Part shown: piece by piece, positions 53,371 to 62,693 of the stretch
How positions within the stretch are numbered: position 1 is the stretch's first letter
Layout of the letters: every line of letters starts with the position of its first letter
Assembly (NCBI RefSeq): GCF_000472525.1
Contig: NZ_AWZT01000028.1
Span: forward strand, 1-64,000
From: Paraburkholderia dilworthii
Lineage (GTDB): Bacteria > Pseudomonadota > Gammaproteobacteria > Burkholderiales > Burkholderiaceae
Length of the DNA stretch: 64,000 bases
Direction: 5' to 3'
Made by a program: the position numbers and the translations under genes
Notes under the pieces: model-generated
The model's database searches: none
Told to the model about the DNA's origin: nothing
The model's input: only the letters and a program-made list of their open reading frames with translations

Positions 53371-53785
53371 GAAGACAAGCAGAAGTTCGACAAGTACCTG
53401 TCGAGCAACAAGGACGGGATCAATGTGGCGTCCCCCAGTTGTCGGCGGTCAGGAAAGTGGAGATTGCGCAGTTATTTGCGAAGACCAGCAAGGAACGCAA
53501 GGGGACGGCTATCGGTGCGCTGGTCTCTCTTGTAACGGAAGTTCCCTTGAGCTTGCGATTGCATGTTGACGCTCCTCGTGTTGCCTGAGCGCGCGCACCT
53601 GGTTTTCCACCGTCGCTTCTGTGTGGGCGAGTGCGACTTCCTGCCGTGATTCTGCGAAACTCCGTGGGGATGTCAGGAGGATTCAAGCCTTTTGTTCCGC
53701 GATTAGACGCGGATCTAACAGCGGTAAAATGGTGTCAAGTGACGTCAGATTATTCGCCATTCAGCATTGCTCAAAGAGTCAGAAC

Positions 53786-54829
53786 ATGAAGCGCGAACCC
53801 ACAGCGGAAAAGTCCATCCCGATCGGCGCGCTCAAATCGTTGCCAGCTGTCTTGCGCGAGCATGGTGCGGACCCGTGGGTGCTTCTCGAGTCCTTTGGCG
53901 TGACAGAGGAAGCGTTAGCTTCGCCACTGAGCCCGTTGTCGACAGTCTCACACGGCCGCATTCTCGAATCGGCAGCGAAGCTAATTGACTGCGAGCACCT
54001 CGGTCTTCTACTGGGACAAAGAGCGACACTCGACAACGCAGGGCCCCTGCGCTTTTTGGTACTGAACGCACCCACGGTGCGCGAGGCCGTCGAAAGCCTG
54101 ATCCGCTTTTGCGGTGTCTGGTATCGCGGGCTGCATGTCAGCATGAAGGAAGATGAAGGCTACGCCTGTATGTCACTGTCGATCGACAGCGGCATTCCGG
54201 GCGCGCGGCATCTGCTTACCGCGTATCTCGCGGCGAACGTAAGGATTCTGGAGTTGATTCTCGGTCGCACGTGGCGGCCCACACTGGTGCGGATCGCGTA
54301 TCGGAAACCAAAAACCGCAGCGCTGTACGAGCAGTATTTTCAAGCGCCTGTATGGTTCGGCCAGGCGCATTACGAGATCTTGTTTCCGCAGTCCTTGCTC
54401 GATCAGCCGAGGTCGAGTCACGACCAGCAGCTTGGCCACTTCCTGCATCAACACATGACCGAGTTGGAGGCGCGTCAGACCGACGACTTCAGCGCGCGGG
54501 TCAGGCAAGTGATCGAAGCGCTTCTTCCGACCGGATGTACGTCGCAGAAAGTCGCGGAATTTTTTGCAGTCCACCGTTTCACGCTTTATCGTCATCTCGA
54601 CGAGCAACATACGAGCTACGAGAAATTGCTCGAAGACGTCAGGCGCGATCTGGCGAATCAGTTTCTGTCGCAGACCGACCTTCAGATTGCTGACATTGCG
54701 ACGCGGCTCGGCTACGAGAGCCAAGGCAATTTCACGCGCGCGTTCAAACGATGGAATGGACGAACACCGACTGAATTGCGCAGAAACGCGGCCCGACTAA
54801 AAGTGACCAATGTGCATGATGAGAAGTGA
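53786..54829 (+). CDS. AraC-family regulator (Arabinose_bd/ArgR-type N-terminus)
   Basis: A 347-residue regulator. Residues ~1-190 match the AraC-type ligand-binding region found in OruR/virulence-type regulators (LPAVLREHGADPWVLLESFG; GPLRFLVLNAPTVREAVESL). The C-terminus (~245-340) has two helix-turn-helix motifs (SQKVAEFFAVHRFTLYRHLD; IADIATRLGYESQGNFTRAF). It converges on the porin of the acyl-CoA/BKACE cluster and is a candidate regulator for it, by proximity only. The ATG at 53786 precedes the regulator domain; a longer frame is rejected. Confidence 0.85.
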   Translation: MKREPTAEKSIPIGALKSLPAVLREHGADPWVLLESFGVTEEALASPLSPLSTVSHGRILESAAKLIDCEHLGLLLGQRATLDNAGPLRFLVLNAPTVREAVESLIRFCGVWYRGLHVSMKEDEGYACMSLSIDSGIPGARHLLTAYLAANVRILELILGRTWRPTLVRIAYRKPKTAALYEQYFQAPVWFGQAHYEILFPQSLLDQPRSSHDQQLGHFLHQHMTELEARQTDDFSARVRQVIEALLPTGCTSQKVAEFFAVHRFTLYRHLDEQHTSYEKLLEDVRRDLANQFLSQTDLQIADIATRLGYESQGNFTRAFKRWNGRTPTELRRNAARLKVTNVHDEK

Positions 54830-54963
54830 CATGGTGGGTTTCGAGAGAGCGCCGGCCTCTGCGGCCGCTAAAGAGAACTTTAACTCTGACAGTCGCAATC
54901 CTTGATGAAGGACAGCTGGCGATACGCCTGATCAGTTTTCGAGCGAACCGCCGTCAAGTGGTT

Positions 54964-55232
54964 TCATACACAGCAGTTCAGTGACTGTTGCAGAAGTGTC
55001 CTGCGTCGCCAGGCAAGAAACTTCGCGTAACAGGTCTGTGGCGAGGGGAAGGTCAAGGGAAGGCGATGCCACCTCTCGTCGTTTTGCGTAATCCAGAGAA
55101 TGGCATTAGGGATAAGACGAATGTCTCGCCCGGGCGGCCACGTGTCGGGCGATGTGTGGCCAACCGATGTTTGACTTGCTCCCAGTCGGTGTCTGAAAGA
55201 GGCAGTTCGATCAATGGTTCGGGCTGCCGCAT
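54964..55232 (-). mobile_element. IS5-type transposase remnant
   Basis: A decayed transposase N-terminus on the minus strand. One frame gives LPLSDTDWEQVKHRLATHRP and TRGRPGE. After a frameshift near 55120, a second frame gives AILWITQNDERWHRLP, TCYAKFLAWRRRTLLQQ, ending in a stop at 54964. The order 'LTDxxW, GRP, xILW, WRxLP, FxxWRR' is the start of IS5-family DDE transposases. The catalytic part is absent and no terminal repeats were found. Confidence 0.65.
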
Positions 55233-55319
55233 GATAAGCCCGGACTTCAGACCGGTACTCCGCTCATAGAAAACGCCACAGACCAGCATCCGCCGAGGTC
55301 ATCGCCAGCCTGTGTCTGT

Positions 55320-56444
55320 TTAGAAGCTGTGCCGCATCCCGATCATGACTGCAGTTGTCCCCGTACCTGGCGCAACAGGTTGTCCGTAGGTGATGGTTTG
55401 CGTCATGTCCCCGTGGTTGTTCACCCAACCGACCTGCGCATACAACGCACTGGCCTTCGACAGGTTGTATTCCGCTCCCGCTGCGACTTGCAGTGACTTG
55501 TTCGCCGAGACGTTTTTGTCTTTGATGTAGTAGAGACCACCGGTGATCTGGAAGTCGGGGGCGAAGCGATACCCCAACCCGAACGCGTACAAATCCAGGT
55601 CGACCAGATTCCTGTGCGCGGGATTCGATCCATTGCTGTATGAGCCGGAGATCGAGAATCCTTCGTACTTATAGAGCGCGCCCAAATACCAGTAGCGGTT
55701 GTTGTTGAGCCCGGTCGGAACAGTGCTCGGACCGGGGTTGGTATCGTGGCCGTTGTAGTAAAGCGCAGAAAGTCGCAGCCCGTACCCCGCATACTTCAGC
55801 ACGGCCGACTCGCGCGTGTTGCCCTGCGGCTGCCCCGCCACGCCGCCGAGCGCATATTCGAGTTCAGTGCTCAATCCGTGGAAGACCGGCGACCGATAGA
55901 CCAGCGCGTTACTGTCATACAGCGCGCCAATCGGACCATTTGTGCTAGTACCTGGCCAGCCTGCCGCCGTATTCAACCCGAGCCACGCGCTCAGAATGCT
56001 GCCGAAATACTGCGATGCGCGGACATCGGTCTCCGCCATCGCATAGATCATCGGCACGATCTGGCGGCCCGCGTTGATCGAACCAAAGGGGCCGCTGACA
56101 CCAACAGTCGCAATCTGGTTGAAAAAGCCCGGCACGCCCGCCGTATCCGACAGCCCAAGCTTGCCGGTTCCGGTATCGAGCACACCTTGCAATCTGAAGT
56201 TGACGGCGTAGCCGCCGCCGATATCCTCTACGCCTTTCAGCCCCCAGAAGCTCGAATAGATGCCCGCATCCTTATACCGATAGATCTTGCCGAGATTTTT
56301 TTCTGTAGGCCTAAACGATGCTGCCGATGTACTTTGATATAGCAGGCCGCCGTCGACTGCGCCATACAACGTGACCGACGCTTGCGCGTGAACCGCTGTG
56401 CCAAATGCCATTACCGCCAACCCGACCATCAACTTCAGTTTCAT
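55320..56444 (-). CDS. Gram-negative general porin (OmpC-like, Burkholderia type)
   Basis: A 374-residue outer-membrane porin with signal peptide MKLKLMVGLAVMAFGTAVHA and mature start ASVTLYGAVDGGLLYQS, the common opening of betaproteobacterial porins. WGLKGVEDIGGGYAVNFRLQ and the final AVMIGMRHSF (aromatic C-terminus for barrel assembly) confirm the family. It starts 46 bases after the acyl-CoA ligase gene stop and is the last gene of the catabolic cluster. It may serve uptake of that cluster's substrate. Confidence 0.92.
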   Translation of the reverse strand: MKLKLMVGLAVMAFGTAVHAQASVTLYGAVDGGLLYQSTSAASFRPTEKNLGKIYRYKDAGIYSSFWGLKGVEDIGGGYAVNFRLQGVLDTGTGKLGLSDTAGVPGFFNQIATVGVSGPFGSINAGRQIVPMIYAMAETDVRASQYFGSILSAWLGLNTAAGWPGTSTNGPIGALYDSNALVYRSPVFHGLSTELEYALGGVAGQPQGNTRESAVLKYAGYGLRLSALYYNGHDTNPGPSTVPTGLNNNRYWYLGALYKYEGFSISGSYSNGSNPAHRNLVDLDLYAFGLGYRFAPDFQITGGLYYIKDKNVSANKSLQVAAGAEYNLSKASALYAQVGWVNNHGDMTQTITYGQPVAPGTGTTAVMIGMRHSF

Positions 56445-56490
56445 GCCGTCTCCCTTTTGTGGTGCTTTGTTTGTGAATCTGAATCGGTGC

Positions 56491-58107
56491 CTAGTCGGGT
56501 ATCGGCGCGAGCTGTTCGCGTAGAAGGCTTTTCTGCACCTTGCCGGTTGCGCCGAGAGGAATCGAATCGACGAAGACGACGTCGTCGGGTATCCACCATT
56601 TCGCGATCTTGCCGTCCATGAACGTCAACAGCGTTTCGCGGGACACGTGGGCACCAGCTTTCCGGACTATGACCAGCAGTGGCCGCTCGTCCCACTTCGG
56701 ATGTTTGACGCCAATGCAGGCGGCCGTCGCAACGGCTTCATGCGACATCGCCAGATTCTCGATGTCGATGGAACTGATCCATTCCCCACCGGACTTGATC
56801 ACGTCTTTGCTTCGGTCCGTGATCTGCATAAAACCTTGCGGGTCGATGCGGGCGACATCGCCAGTTGGAAACCAGCCGTCGATAAGCGGTGCCGTGCCTT
56901 CATGACGAAAGTAACCGGCCGCAACCCACGGGCCACGCACGAGCAGGTTCCCCGCACTCTCGCCGTCCCAAGCAAGCTCCCGGCCGTCATCCGTGACGAG
57001 CTTCATGTCAATACCAAATACCGCACGCCCCTGTTTGGCCTGAATCGCTTCGCGTTGCTGCGTGGGTTTCGTGCGTTGCGCACCGGTCAAACTGCATACC
57101 GTGCCGAGCGGACTCAGTTCAGTCATGCCCCACGCGTGCAAAACCTCCACGTCATAGCGATTCTGGAACCGACGCAACATGGCCGGTGGACACGCCGCGC
57201 CGCCGACCACAGTGCGCCGCATGGTGGTGAATGTGAGGTCATGCTGATCAGCGCATGTCAGCAGGCTCTGCCATACAGTCGGCACACCCGCTGACAGCGT
57301 GACGCCTTCGGATTCAATCAGGTTGTAAAGCGATTCGCCGTCGAGTGCAGGTCCAGGAAACACCAGCTTCGCGCCGACCATGCAAGCGATGTACGGCAAG
57401 CCCCATGCGTTCACATGAAACATCGGAACCACTGGCAGAATCACGTCGCCCGACGAGCAGTTGAGCGCATCGGGCAAAGCAGCCGCGTAGGTGTGCAGCA
57501 CCGTCGAGCGCTGGCTGTAGACAACGCCCTTGGGCATGCCTGTGGTGCCGGACGTGTAGCACATCGACGCTGCCTGATTCTCGTCGAGCATGGGCCATGC
57601 AAAATCGCCAGGCTGCTCGTCGAGCAGGTCCTCGTAGCACTGCAGCTCCGCGATACTGGAGTCCGGCATGTGATCCCGGGTGGTCATCGCGACAAAGGTT
57701 TTCAACGTGGTGCTTCGTTTAGCGACTTCCTCCACTAGCGGAAGAAAGGTCAGATCGAAGAACAGCACGCGATCTTCGGCGTGATCGGCGATGTAAAGCA
57801 ACTGATCAGGATGCAAACGCGGATTCAATGTGTGGAGCACGGCGCCGGAACCGGACGCGGCGAAATACAGCTCCATATGCCGATGCCCGTTCCATGCGAG
57901 CGTAGCGACACGGTCGGGAGATCTGATGCCGAGCGCGGCAAGAGCGTTGGCAAGTTGTCTCGCACGCTGTGCCAGCTGTCGAAAGGTCATTCGGTGCACA
58001 TCGCCTTCGACGCGTCGCGAGACGATCTCACGGTCGCCGTGATGGCGCTCCGCATGCACGAGCAACGAGGAAATGAGCAGTGGCATCTGCATCATCGAGC
58101 TATTCAT
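56491..58107 (-). CDS. Medium/long-chain fatty-acid-type acyl-CoA ligase
   Basis: A 538-residue adenylate-forming enzyme. The P-loop is CYTSGTTGMPKGVVYSQRS. Other motifs are HAWGMTELSPLGT (A5), GWFPTGDVARIDPQGFMQIT (A7), DRSKDVIKSGGEWIS (A8) and PLGATGKVQKSLLRE (A10, with catalytic Lys). It resembles the 'long-chain-fatty-acid-CoA ligase' group used for diverse aliphatic acids. It lies between the MFS transporter and the porin gene, and probably activates the imported acid or a pathway product. Confidence 0.9.
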   Translation of the reverse strand: MNSSMMQMPLLISSLLVHAERHHGDREIVSRRVEGDVHRMTFRQLAQRARQLANALAALGIRSPDRVATLAWNGHRHMELYFAASGSGAVLHTLNPRLHPDQLLYIADHAEDRVLFFDLTFLPLVEEVAKRSTTLKTFVAMTTRDHMPDSSIAELQCYEDLLDEQPGDFAWPMLDENQAASMCYTSGTTGMPKGVVYSQRSTVLHTYAAALPDALNCSSGDVILPVVPMFHVNAWGLPYIACMVGAKLVFPGPALDGESLYNLIESEGVTLSAGVPTVWQSLLTCADQHDLTFTTMRRTVVGGAACPPAMLRRFQNRYDVEVLHAWGMTELSPLGTVCSLTGAQRTKPTQQREAIQAKQGRAVFGIDMKLVTDDGRELAWDGESAGNLLVRGPWVAAGYFRHEGTAPLIDGWFPTGDVARIDPQGFMQITDRSKDVIKSGGEWISSIDIENLAMSHEAVATAACIGVKHPKWDERPLLVIVRKAGAHVSRETLLTFMDGKIAKWWIPDDVVFVDSIPLGATGKVQKSLLREQLAPIPD

Positions 58108-58212
58108 TCCGTTTTCCCTGGACGAAGCGAGAGCAGCCGTTTCCCCGCACCCGGCAAGATCGCCTGGGCGCGTGAGATACCGCTGATAAAGGAAAATATG
58201 AAATCGAGCGTT

Positions 58213-59547
58213 CTACTGCCGGCGTTGCTGAAGAGCCGCGGCCGGGATGCCGGTGAGCAGCACAATCACGCCCACCAGTAGGATCACGCCGATTACGTCG
58301 AACGCAATGTAGAGACTTCCGGTGTGCATTTTTATTGCGCCGACGGTGATCGGACTGACTACCGCGGCGATTGAGCCCAGGCTACTCACTAGCCCGATGC
58401 CACCTGCCGCTGCACGGCCGTTGAAGAATGCCGGCGGAATGGTCCAGAACACGGGCACTGCCGCCAGGCAAGCCGCCGCGCCGACAGTCATAAAAACAGT
58501 CGATAGCAACGCGTTCGCATATACGAGATGCATCAGGAAAAAGGCGAATGCCGCAGTCGACATGGTTGCCGCGAGGTGCCAGCGGCGCTCCAGACGACGG
58601 TCCGAACTGCGTCCCAGCAAATACATGGCGACCGCGCCGAGTACATACGGTCCACTCGCAATCAAACCGATGCTGCGCACATCGGTGAATCCCGCGCCTT
58701 GAAGCATTGACGGCATCCAGTAGGCGACCGTGTTGGTCGCGCAATAAATCGCGAAAAATACAATGCCAGGAATGTAAGAACGGGGATCGCGGATGATGCT
58801 CCCGAACGTGCGCGCCGGCGCATTGTTCGATTCACGGTCGAGTCGCAGATTGTCGGCGACAATCGCCTTCTGTTGATCGGTGAGCCATTTGACGTGCACG
58901 GGCTGATCGTCGAGCCAGTACCACGCGAATGCGCCGAGCAACACCGCAGGAATGCCTTCCAGGATGAACAGCGTTTGCCATCCCTTCATCGCATGCCAAC
59001 CGTCGAGTTCAGTCATGATTGCGCCGGCTAGTGGCCCGCTTATCATTCCCGCGACAAAACCCGCCATGAAGAAAATCGACGTGATCCGCCCTCGTTTCCA
59101 TGACGGAAACCAGTAGGTCATATAAAGAATGACGCCGGGAAAGAAGCCTGCTTCCGCAATACCGAGGACAAATCGCGCGATGTAAAGCTGCACCGGTGTC
59201 AAGACCATGCCGGTGAGCATAGTGACGAGTCCCCACAGAATCATGATACGGGTCAGCGTGGCGCGTGCGCCGACACGCTGCATATACAGATTGCTCGGGA
59301 TTTCGAAGAGAATGTAGCCGGCGAAGAACGCTGTGGCTCCGATGGCGTAGGCGGCATCGGTCAGACCGAGATCCTGCGCCATGCGCAGTTTGGCGAAAGA
59401 GATGTTGATCCGGTCGATCGCGTTGACTGCGTAGGCCAGAAACAGGAACGGCAGCAGCCGCCAGGCGATCTTGTGATATGTCTCCCGGACTTCGCGCGAT
59501 GAACGCGACCCGCTGATCGCCTCAGCCTGTAAAGCGGCATGACTCAT
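58213..59547 (-). CDS. MFS transporter, anion:cation symporter (ACS) family
   Basis: A 444-residue transporter with twelve membrane segments. The ACS signature is present: YAVNAIDRINISFAKLRMAQ after helix 1, then GYILFEIPSNLYMQRVGARA. GGAG lies 6 bases before the ATG at 59547, and the longer frame is rejected. ACS members carry organic acids such as phthalate, tartrate or hexuronates, so a carboxylate substrate is likely. It is in the catabolic cluster between the CMD-domain gene and the ligase gene. Confidence 0.9.
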   Translation of the reverse strand: MSHAALQAEAISGSRSSREVRETYHKIAWRLLPFLFLAYAVNAIDRINISFAKLRMAQDLGLTDAAYAIGATAFFAGYILFEIPSNLYMQRVGARATLTRIMILWGLVTMLTGMVLTPVQLYIARFVLGIAEAGFFPGVILYMTYWFPSWKRGRITSIFFMAGFVAGMISGPLAGAIMTELDGWHAMKGWQTLFILEGIPAVLLGAFAWYWLDDQPVHVKWLTDQQKAIVADNLRLDRESNNAPARTFGSIIRDPRSYIPGIVFFAIYCATNTVAYWMPSMLQGAGFTDVRSIGLIASGPYVLGAVAMYLLGRSSDRRLERRWHLAATMSTAAFAFFLMHLVYANALLSTVFMTVGAAACLAAVPVFWTIPPAFFNGRAAAGGIGLVSSLGSIAAVVSPITVGAIKMHTGSLYIAFDVIGVILLVGVIVLLTGIPAAALQQRRQ

Positions 59548-59657
59548 GGTGTCTCCATCTGCTACATTCAGTGCGACGGCGCAGAGTCGCCGTCGCATGG
59601 TGAAGGCTCCGCACGCATGCCTTATGCGACGCGTCACGCGGAAGGCACGGCCCTGCC

Positions 59658-60458
59658 TTAAACCGTATTACGCCGGGCACGGTCCTGCTCCGCGCATTCG
59701 GCCTCCAGCAAAGGCACGGCGAGCTCGCATGCCTCGATGCCTTGCAGGCTGACTATTTTCAGCACTTCCAGAATCTGCTCACGCGTCGCACCGAGTTCGA
59801 GCGCCGCCTTGATGTGACGCCGCGTGCCGTGCGCGTACATATGCGTGATTGCGGCGTCGCCCGCGATGCAAAGGAACTCGATCCACAACGGTGGCAGAAC
59901 GTTGTCGCGCCACAGACCCAGACCCATCGCGAGAAATTTCTCGAGATATTGCGGGTCCCACCGATAGATCGTCTCCCACAGCGGATTGAACATCCCACTC
60001 GCGCGCACATGATCACAAACTGGCGTCGACGTGGCAGGCGCTGGTTCGTCCGACAGCCCCGCACTCGCGAGTTCTTCGGAAAGAATCGGTACACCGAGCG
60101 CGCATGCGTGAATACCGACTACGCTCGCAAGCTTGAACACCTCGAGAATCTGCGCTCGCGTGACACCCAGTCGCAATGCGTCGCGAACATGACGACGCAC
60201 GCCAGGGCCATACATATGCGTGGCCGTCACGTCGATGTTCAACCGGATCAGCGCCACGAGGCGCGGATCGAGCACGTCGCTGGTGTGGGCGCTCTGGCTG
60301 AGCTTCATGAACGACTCGGTCCACTCAGGATCCCATTCGGCGAGCGGATCGAGCGTGGGGGCAACGAGACCTGCGGCGCGCATCGTGTCGTAGTTCGGTG
60401 TGGGCTGTCGATCGCTCATGCTTGTCGTCATGTCCGGTTGGGATAATTTCGTACTCAT
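59658..60458 (-). CDS. Tandem carboxymuconolactone-decarboxylase-like protein
   Basis: A 266-residue protein with two CMD/AhpD-type domains (about 65-130 and 190-250). The halves are similar: VRRHVRDALRLGVTRAQILE in the first, TRRHIKAALELGATREQILE in the second. Neither carries the ExxCxxH redox motif of AhpD, so a lactone decarboxylase or hydrolase-like role is more probable, unproven. It overlaps the SDR gene start by 4 bases and is translated with it. Confidence 0.85.
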   Translation of the reverse strand: MSTKLSQPDMTTSMSDRQPTPNYDTMRAAGLVAPTLDPLAEWDPEWTESFMKLSQSAHTSDVLDPRLVALIRLNIDVTATHMYGPGVRRHVRDALRLGVTRAQILEVFKLASVVGIHACALGVPILSEELASAGLSDEPAPATSTPVCDHVRASGMFNPLWETIYRWDPQYLEKFLAMGLGLWRDNVLPPLWIEFLCIAGDAAITHMYAHGTRRHIKAALELGATREQILEVLKIVSLQGIEACELAVPLLEAECAEQDRARRNTV

Positions 60459-61276
60459 ATCACCGCGCCTCCGTTCGGGCTGATAACCTGGCCAACGAGA
60501 TAGTGATTACCCGCAAGATAGACCACTGTCGACGCATATTCTTCTACGGTGCCAAAACGCCCTAACGGACAGCTTTGCCACAACCGGTTGCGGGCGTCTT
60601 CGCCGATCTTATCGAGATAGTCGTTGAATGCCGGCGTGGCGACGCCGCCCGGCGCCATCGCGTTCACAAAGATATTGGCGCCGGCCACTTCGAAGGCAAC
60701 CGACTTCGTGAAGGCGATGACCGCGCCCTTCGTGGCACAGTAGTGCGGGCTGTGCGCGCTTTTGGTCGAAAGTCCGGCAATCGAGGCAATGTTGATGATC
60801 TTCCCGTCGAGCTGAGGTTCCATCAGTTTCAACGCCTCACGCGTGCAATAAAACACACCGTGGACGTTGACGCCCCAGTAGCGATGCCATTCTTCGTCGC
60901 TGATTTCGCTGGTGAATTTCAGCGACTGACGTGGCATGGGCGTTTGCATATACGCGTACAGCTTATTGCGTCGTTCGGTGTCGATAGGACGATTAGGCGT
61001 CAGCGCGGCGTTGTTAACTAGGACATGCAACGTGCCGAAGCGCTCTGTGATCTGCGCAAACATATGCCTGACCTCTTCGCTCGACGACACGTCGCACCGG
61101 AGTGCAAGACATTCGGCGCCGCGTGCTTCGACAGCGGCGCGGGCCACCGCCAGCGCGTTTTCGTCGACGTCGCATATGACGACGCTGGCGCCCTCGGCGG
61201 CAAGAGCGTCCGCGCATGCCAGACCGAGTCCTGGGCCCACGCCAGTGACCAGCGCAATCCTGTTACGTAGTGTCAT
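60455..61276 (-). CDS. Short-chain dehydrogenase/reductase
   Basis: A 273-residue SDR with a cofactor site TGVGPGLG (11-18), VNNA (87-90), and the catalytic Ser165, Tyr179 and Lys183 in YCATK. An insertion of about 25 residues lies after VNNA (about 95-125). GGAAAGAG just before the ATG at 61276 favours this start over a GTG at 61321 that overlaps the BKACE stop. Context suggests it oxidises a 3-hydroxy acid to the 3-oxo acid cleaved by the BKACE enzyme. Confidence 0.88.
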   Translation of the reverse strand: MTLRNRIALVTGVGPGLGLACADALAAEGASVVICDVDENALAVARAAVEARGAECLALRCDVSSSEEVRHMFAQITERFGTLHVLVNNAALTPNRPIDTERRNKLYAYMQTPMPRQSLKFTSEISDEEWHRYWGVNVHGVFYCTREALKLMEPQLDGKIINIASIAGLSTKSAHSPHYCATKGAVIAFTKSVAFEVAGANIFVNAMAPGGVATPAFNDYLDKIGEDARNRLWQSCPLGRFGTVEEYASTVVYLAGNHYLVGQVISPNGGAVI

Positions 61277-61317
61277 GCTCTTTCCAGTCTGAAGGTGGAG
61301 AGATGTGCGCCGTGGAT

Positions 61318-62373
61318 TCACGCGCGGCCCGGTACCGTGAAGCCGCGCTGAGTAGATTTGCGATTCGGCGCCATGCCGAGGGCGGCGATCGTTTCGTCGG
61401 CGCTGCGGTACTGCTCGCCGATCTGATAGATGCGCTTTGCGTCTTCGCCCGTTGCGATGTCGCGGCCGAGCTCGCGGGCAATGCGTACGCTCTGCTCGAT
61501 CTGCTGCACCGACGTCATGCGCTCGCCCTTGCGGCCCCAGAGGTTGTCCTCGATTCCCACGCGCACATGCAGTCCCATCGCGATGGCCATCGCGTTCATC
61601 GGCAACACGGCGCGCATTGCGCTTTCAATCGTCAGAATCGCTCCATCGGGCGTGCGTCGAACGAATTCGATCAGGTCGGCTGGATGCAGGCCCGCCGCGC
61701 CGCCGCCGATCGCGACATAGTTGAGCACCAAGGGACCGGTGTAGAGGCCGCGGCGGATCAGCCGCTCGACGCTCTCGAGCTGGTGCACGTGGCCCAGCAT
61801 GAAATGAGGCTGAATGCCGGCCGCCTGCAGGCGGCGCAGGTGCTCGATAAAGAATGACGGCTTCGCATCGACGACCATTTCCGAATAGGCGTTGAAATAT
61901 TCAGGCTTCTCGAGAATGGTGCCCATCACGTCGTCCGGCGTGAGCAACTCGCAGATGTTCATCTGGCTGGAGTTAATCGCGATCGTGACCTGGTCGGGTT
62001 TCGGATCGAGTTCCGCGAGCATGTGCCGCGTGTCGTAATCGAGCCACCGGGCTTCCTGGCCCTCGCATTCCGGTGCGAAAGAAATCGAGCCGCCCACCTG
62101 CAGGACCATATCGGGCACCGCTTCGCGCAGCCGGGCGAGACTCTCGTTGAACTTGGACAGGCGCTTGGAGCCCTTCCCGTCTTCCTCGCGCACATGCACG
62201 TGCAGCACCGTAGCGCCGGCGTTGTAGCAGTCCACTGCCTTCTGGATCTGTTCGTCCATCGTGATCGGGATGTCGTCTGAGTCGCTCGGAACCCACTGCG
62301 GGCCAAACGGCGCGACCTGGATCACGAGTTTTTCCTGAACTTCGGGGAAGAGGCTATCGTCGAGAAAATTCAT
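61318..62373 (-). CDS. BKACE family beta-keto acid cleavage enzyme (DUF849)
   Basis: A 351-residue TIM-barrel enzyme, larger than the usual ~300-residue members. The zinc-binding H58-V-H60-x-R62 motif (TVLHVHVRE) is clear, and HFMLGHVHQLESV and VGIEDNLWGRKGERMTS are also typical. BKACE enzymes condense a beta-keto acid with acetyl-CoA to give acetoacetate and a new acyl-CoA. It is the first gene of the SDR-CMD-MFS-ligase-porin series. The true substrate is open, since members differ in pocket residues. Confidence 0.88.
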   Translation of the reverse strand: MNFLDDSLFPEVQEKLVIQVAPFGPQWVPSDSDDIPITMDEQIQKAVDCYNAGATVLHVHVREEDGKGSKRLSKFNESLARLREAVPDMVLQVGGSISFAPECEGQEARWLDYDTRHMLAELDPKPDQVTIAINSSQMNICELLTPDDVMGTILEKPEYFNAYSEMVVDAKPSFFIEHLRRLQAAGIQPHFMLGHVHQLESVERLIRRGLYTGPLVLNYVAIGGGAAGLHPADLIEFVRRTPDGAILTIESAMRAVLPMNAMAIAMGLHVRVGIEDNLWGRKGERMTSVQQIEQSVRIARELGRDIATGEDAKRIYQIGEQYRSADETIAALGMAPNRKSTQRGFTVPGRA

Positions 62374-62456
62374 TGGGCGTCTCCAAACTGGGATTGGTGG
62401 CCGGTTGCGCTAACGCGATCCGTTGATTGGAACTGTAGGGAAAGTGAGGGAACCGC

Positions 62457-62494
62457 TTTTATCATTTTGTCACTCGGTTTTATCACACTGTCAC
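62457..62494 (-). promoter_or_regulatory. Two 17-bp direct repeats upstream of the BKACE operon
   Basis: TTTTATCATTTTGTCAC (62457-62473) and TTTTATCACACTGTCAC (62478-62494) match at 14 of 17 positions and are exactly 21 bases apart, two helical turns. They sit 84 bases before the BKACE start codon, in the intergenic region with the CaiB gene. A dimeric regulator binding side by side on one DNA face is the likely reading. The regulator is not identified. Confidence 0.6.
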
Positions 62495-62693
62495 ATGCAA
62501 CATTGGGATAAACCCTTTCGATGCGCACCACGCGTGCAACAGTGCCGCTGAGCGCGTCGACAATGCGCTCGGGCGGCCTTTGGCGGTGAAGACGGAGGGG
62601 GAAACAGCGATGGGGGACTTGAGAAGTTACTTCGAACCCGTCGCGACGGACGGGTTCGTCGGCACCGTTGCAATGCCGTTGCTCAGGGCGCGT

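Noticed and set aside
53315..53569. 84-residue frame over the tRNA-Lys fragment
   Set aside because: Its first third reads through the tRNA remnant, and the remainder has no similarity I recognise.
55053..55289. A 78-residue minus-strand frame taken as an intact small gene
   Set aside because: The sequence continues as a transposase only after a frameshift, so it is part of the IS5 remnant.
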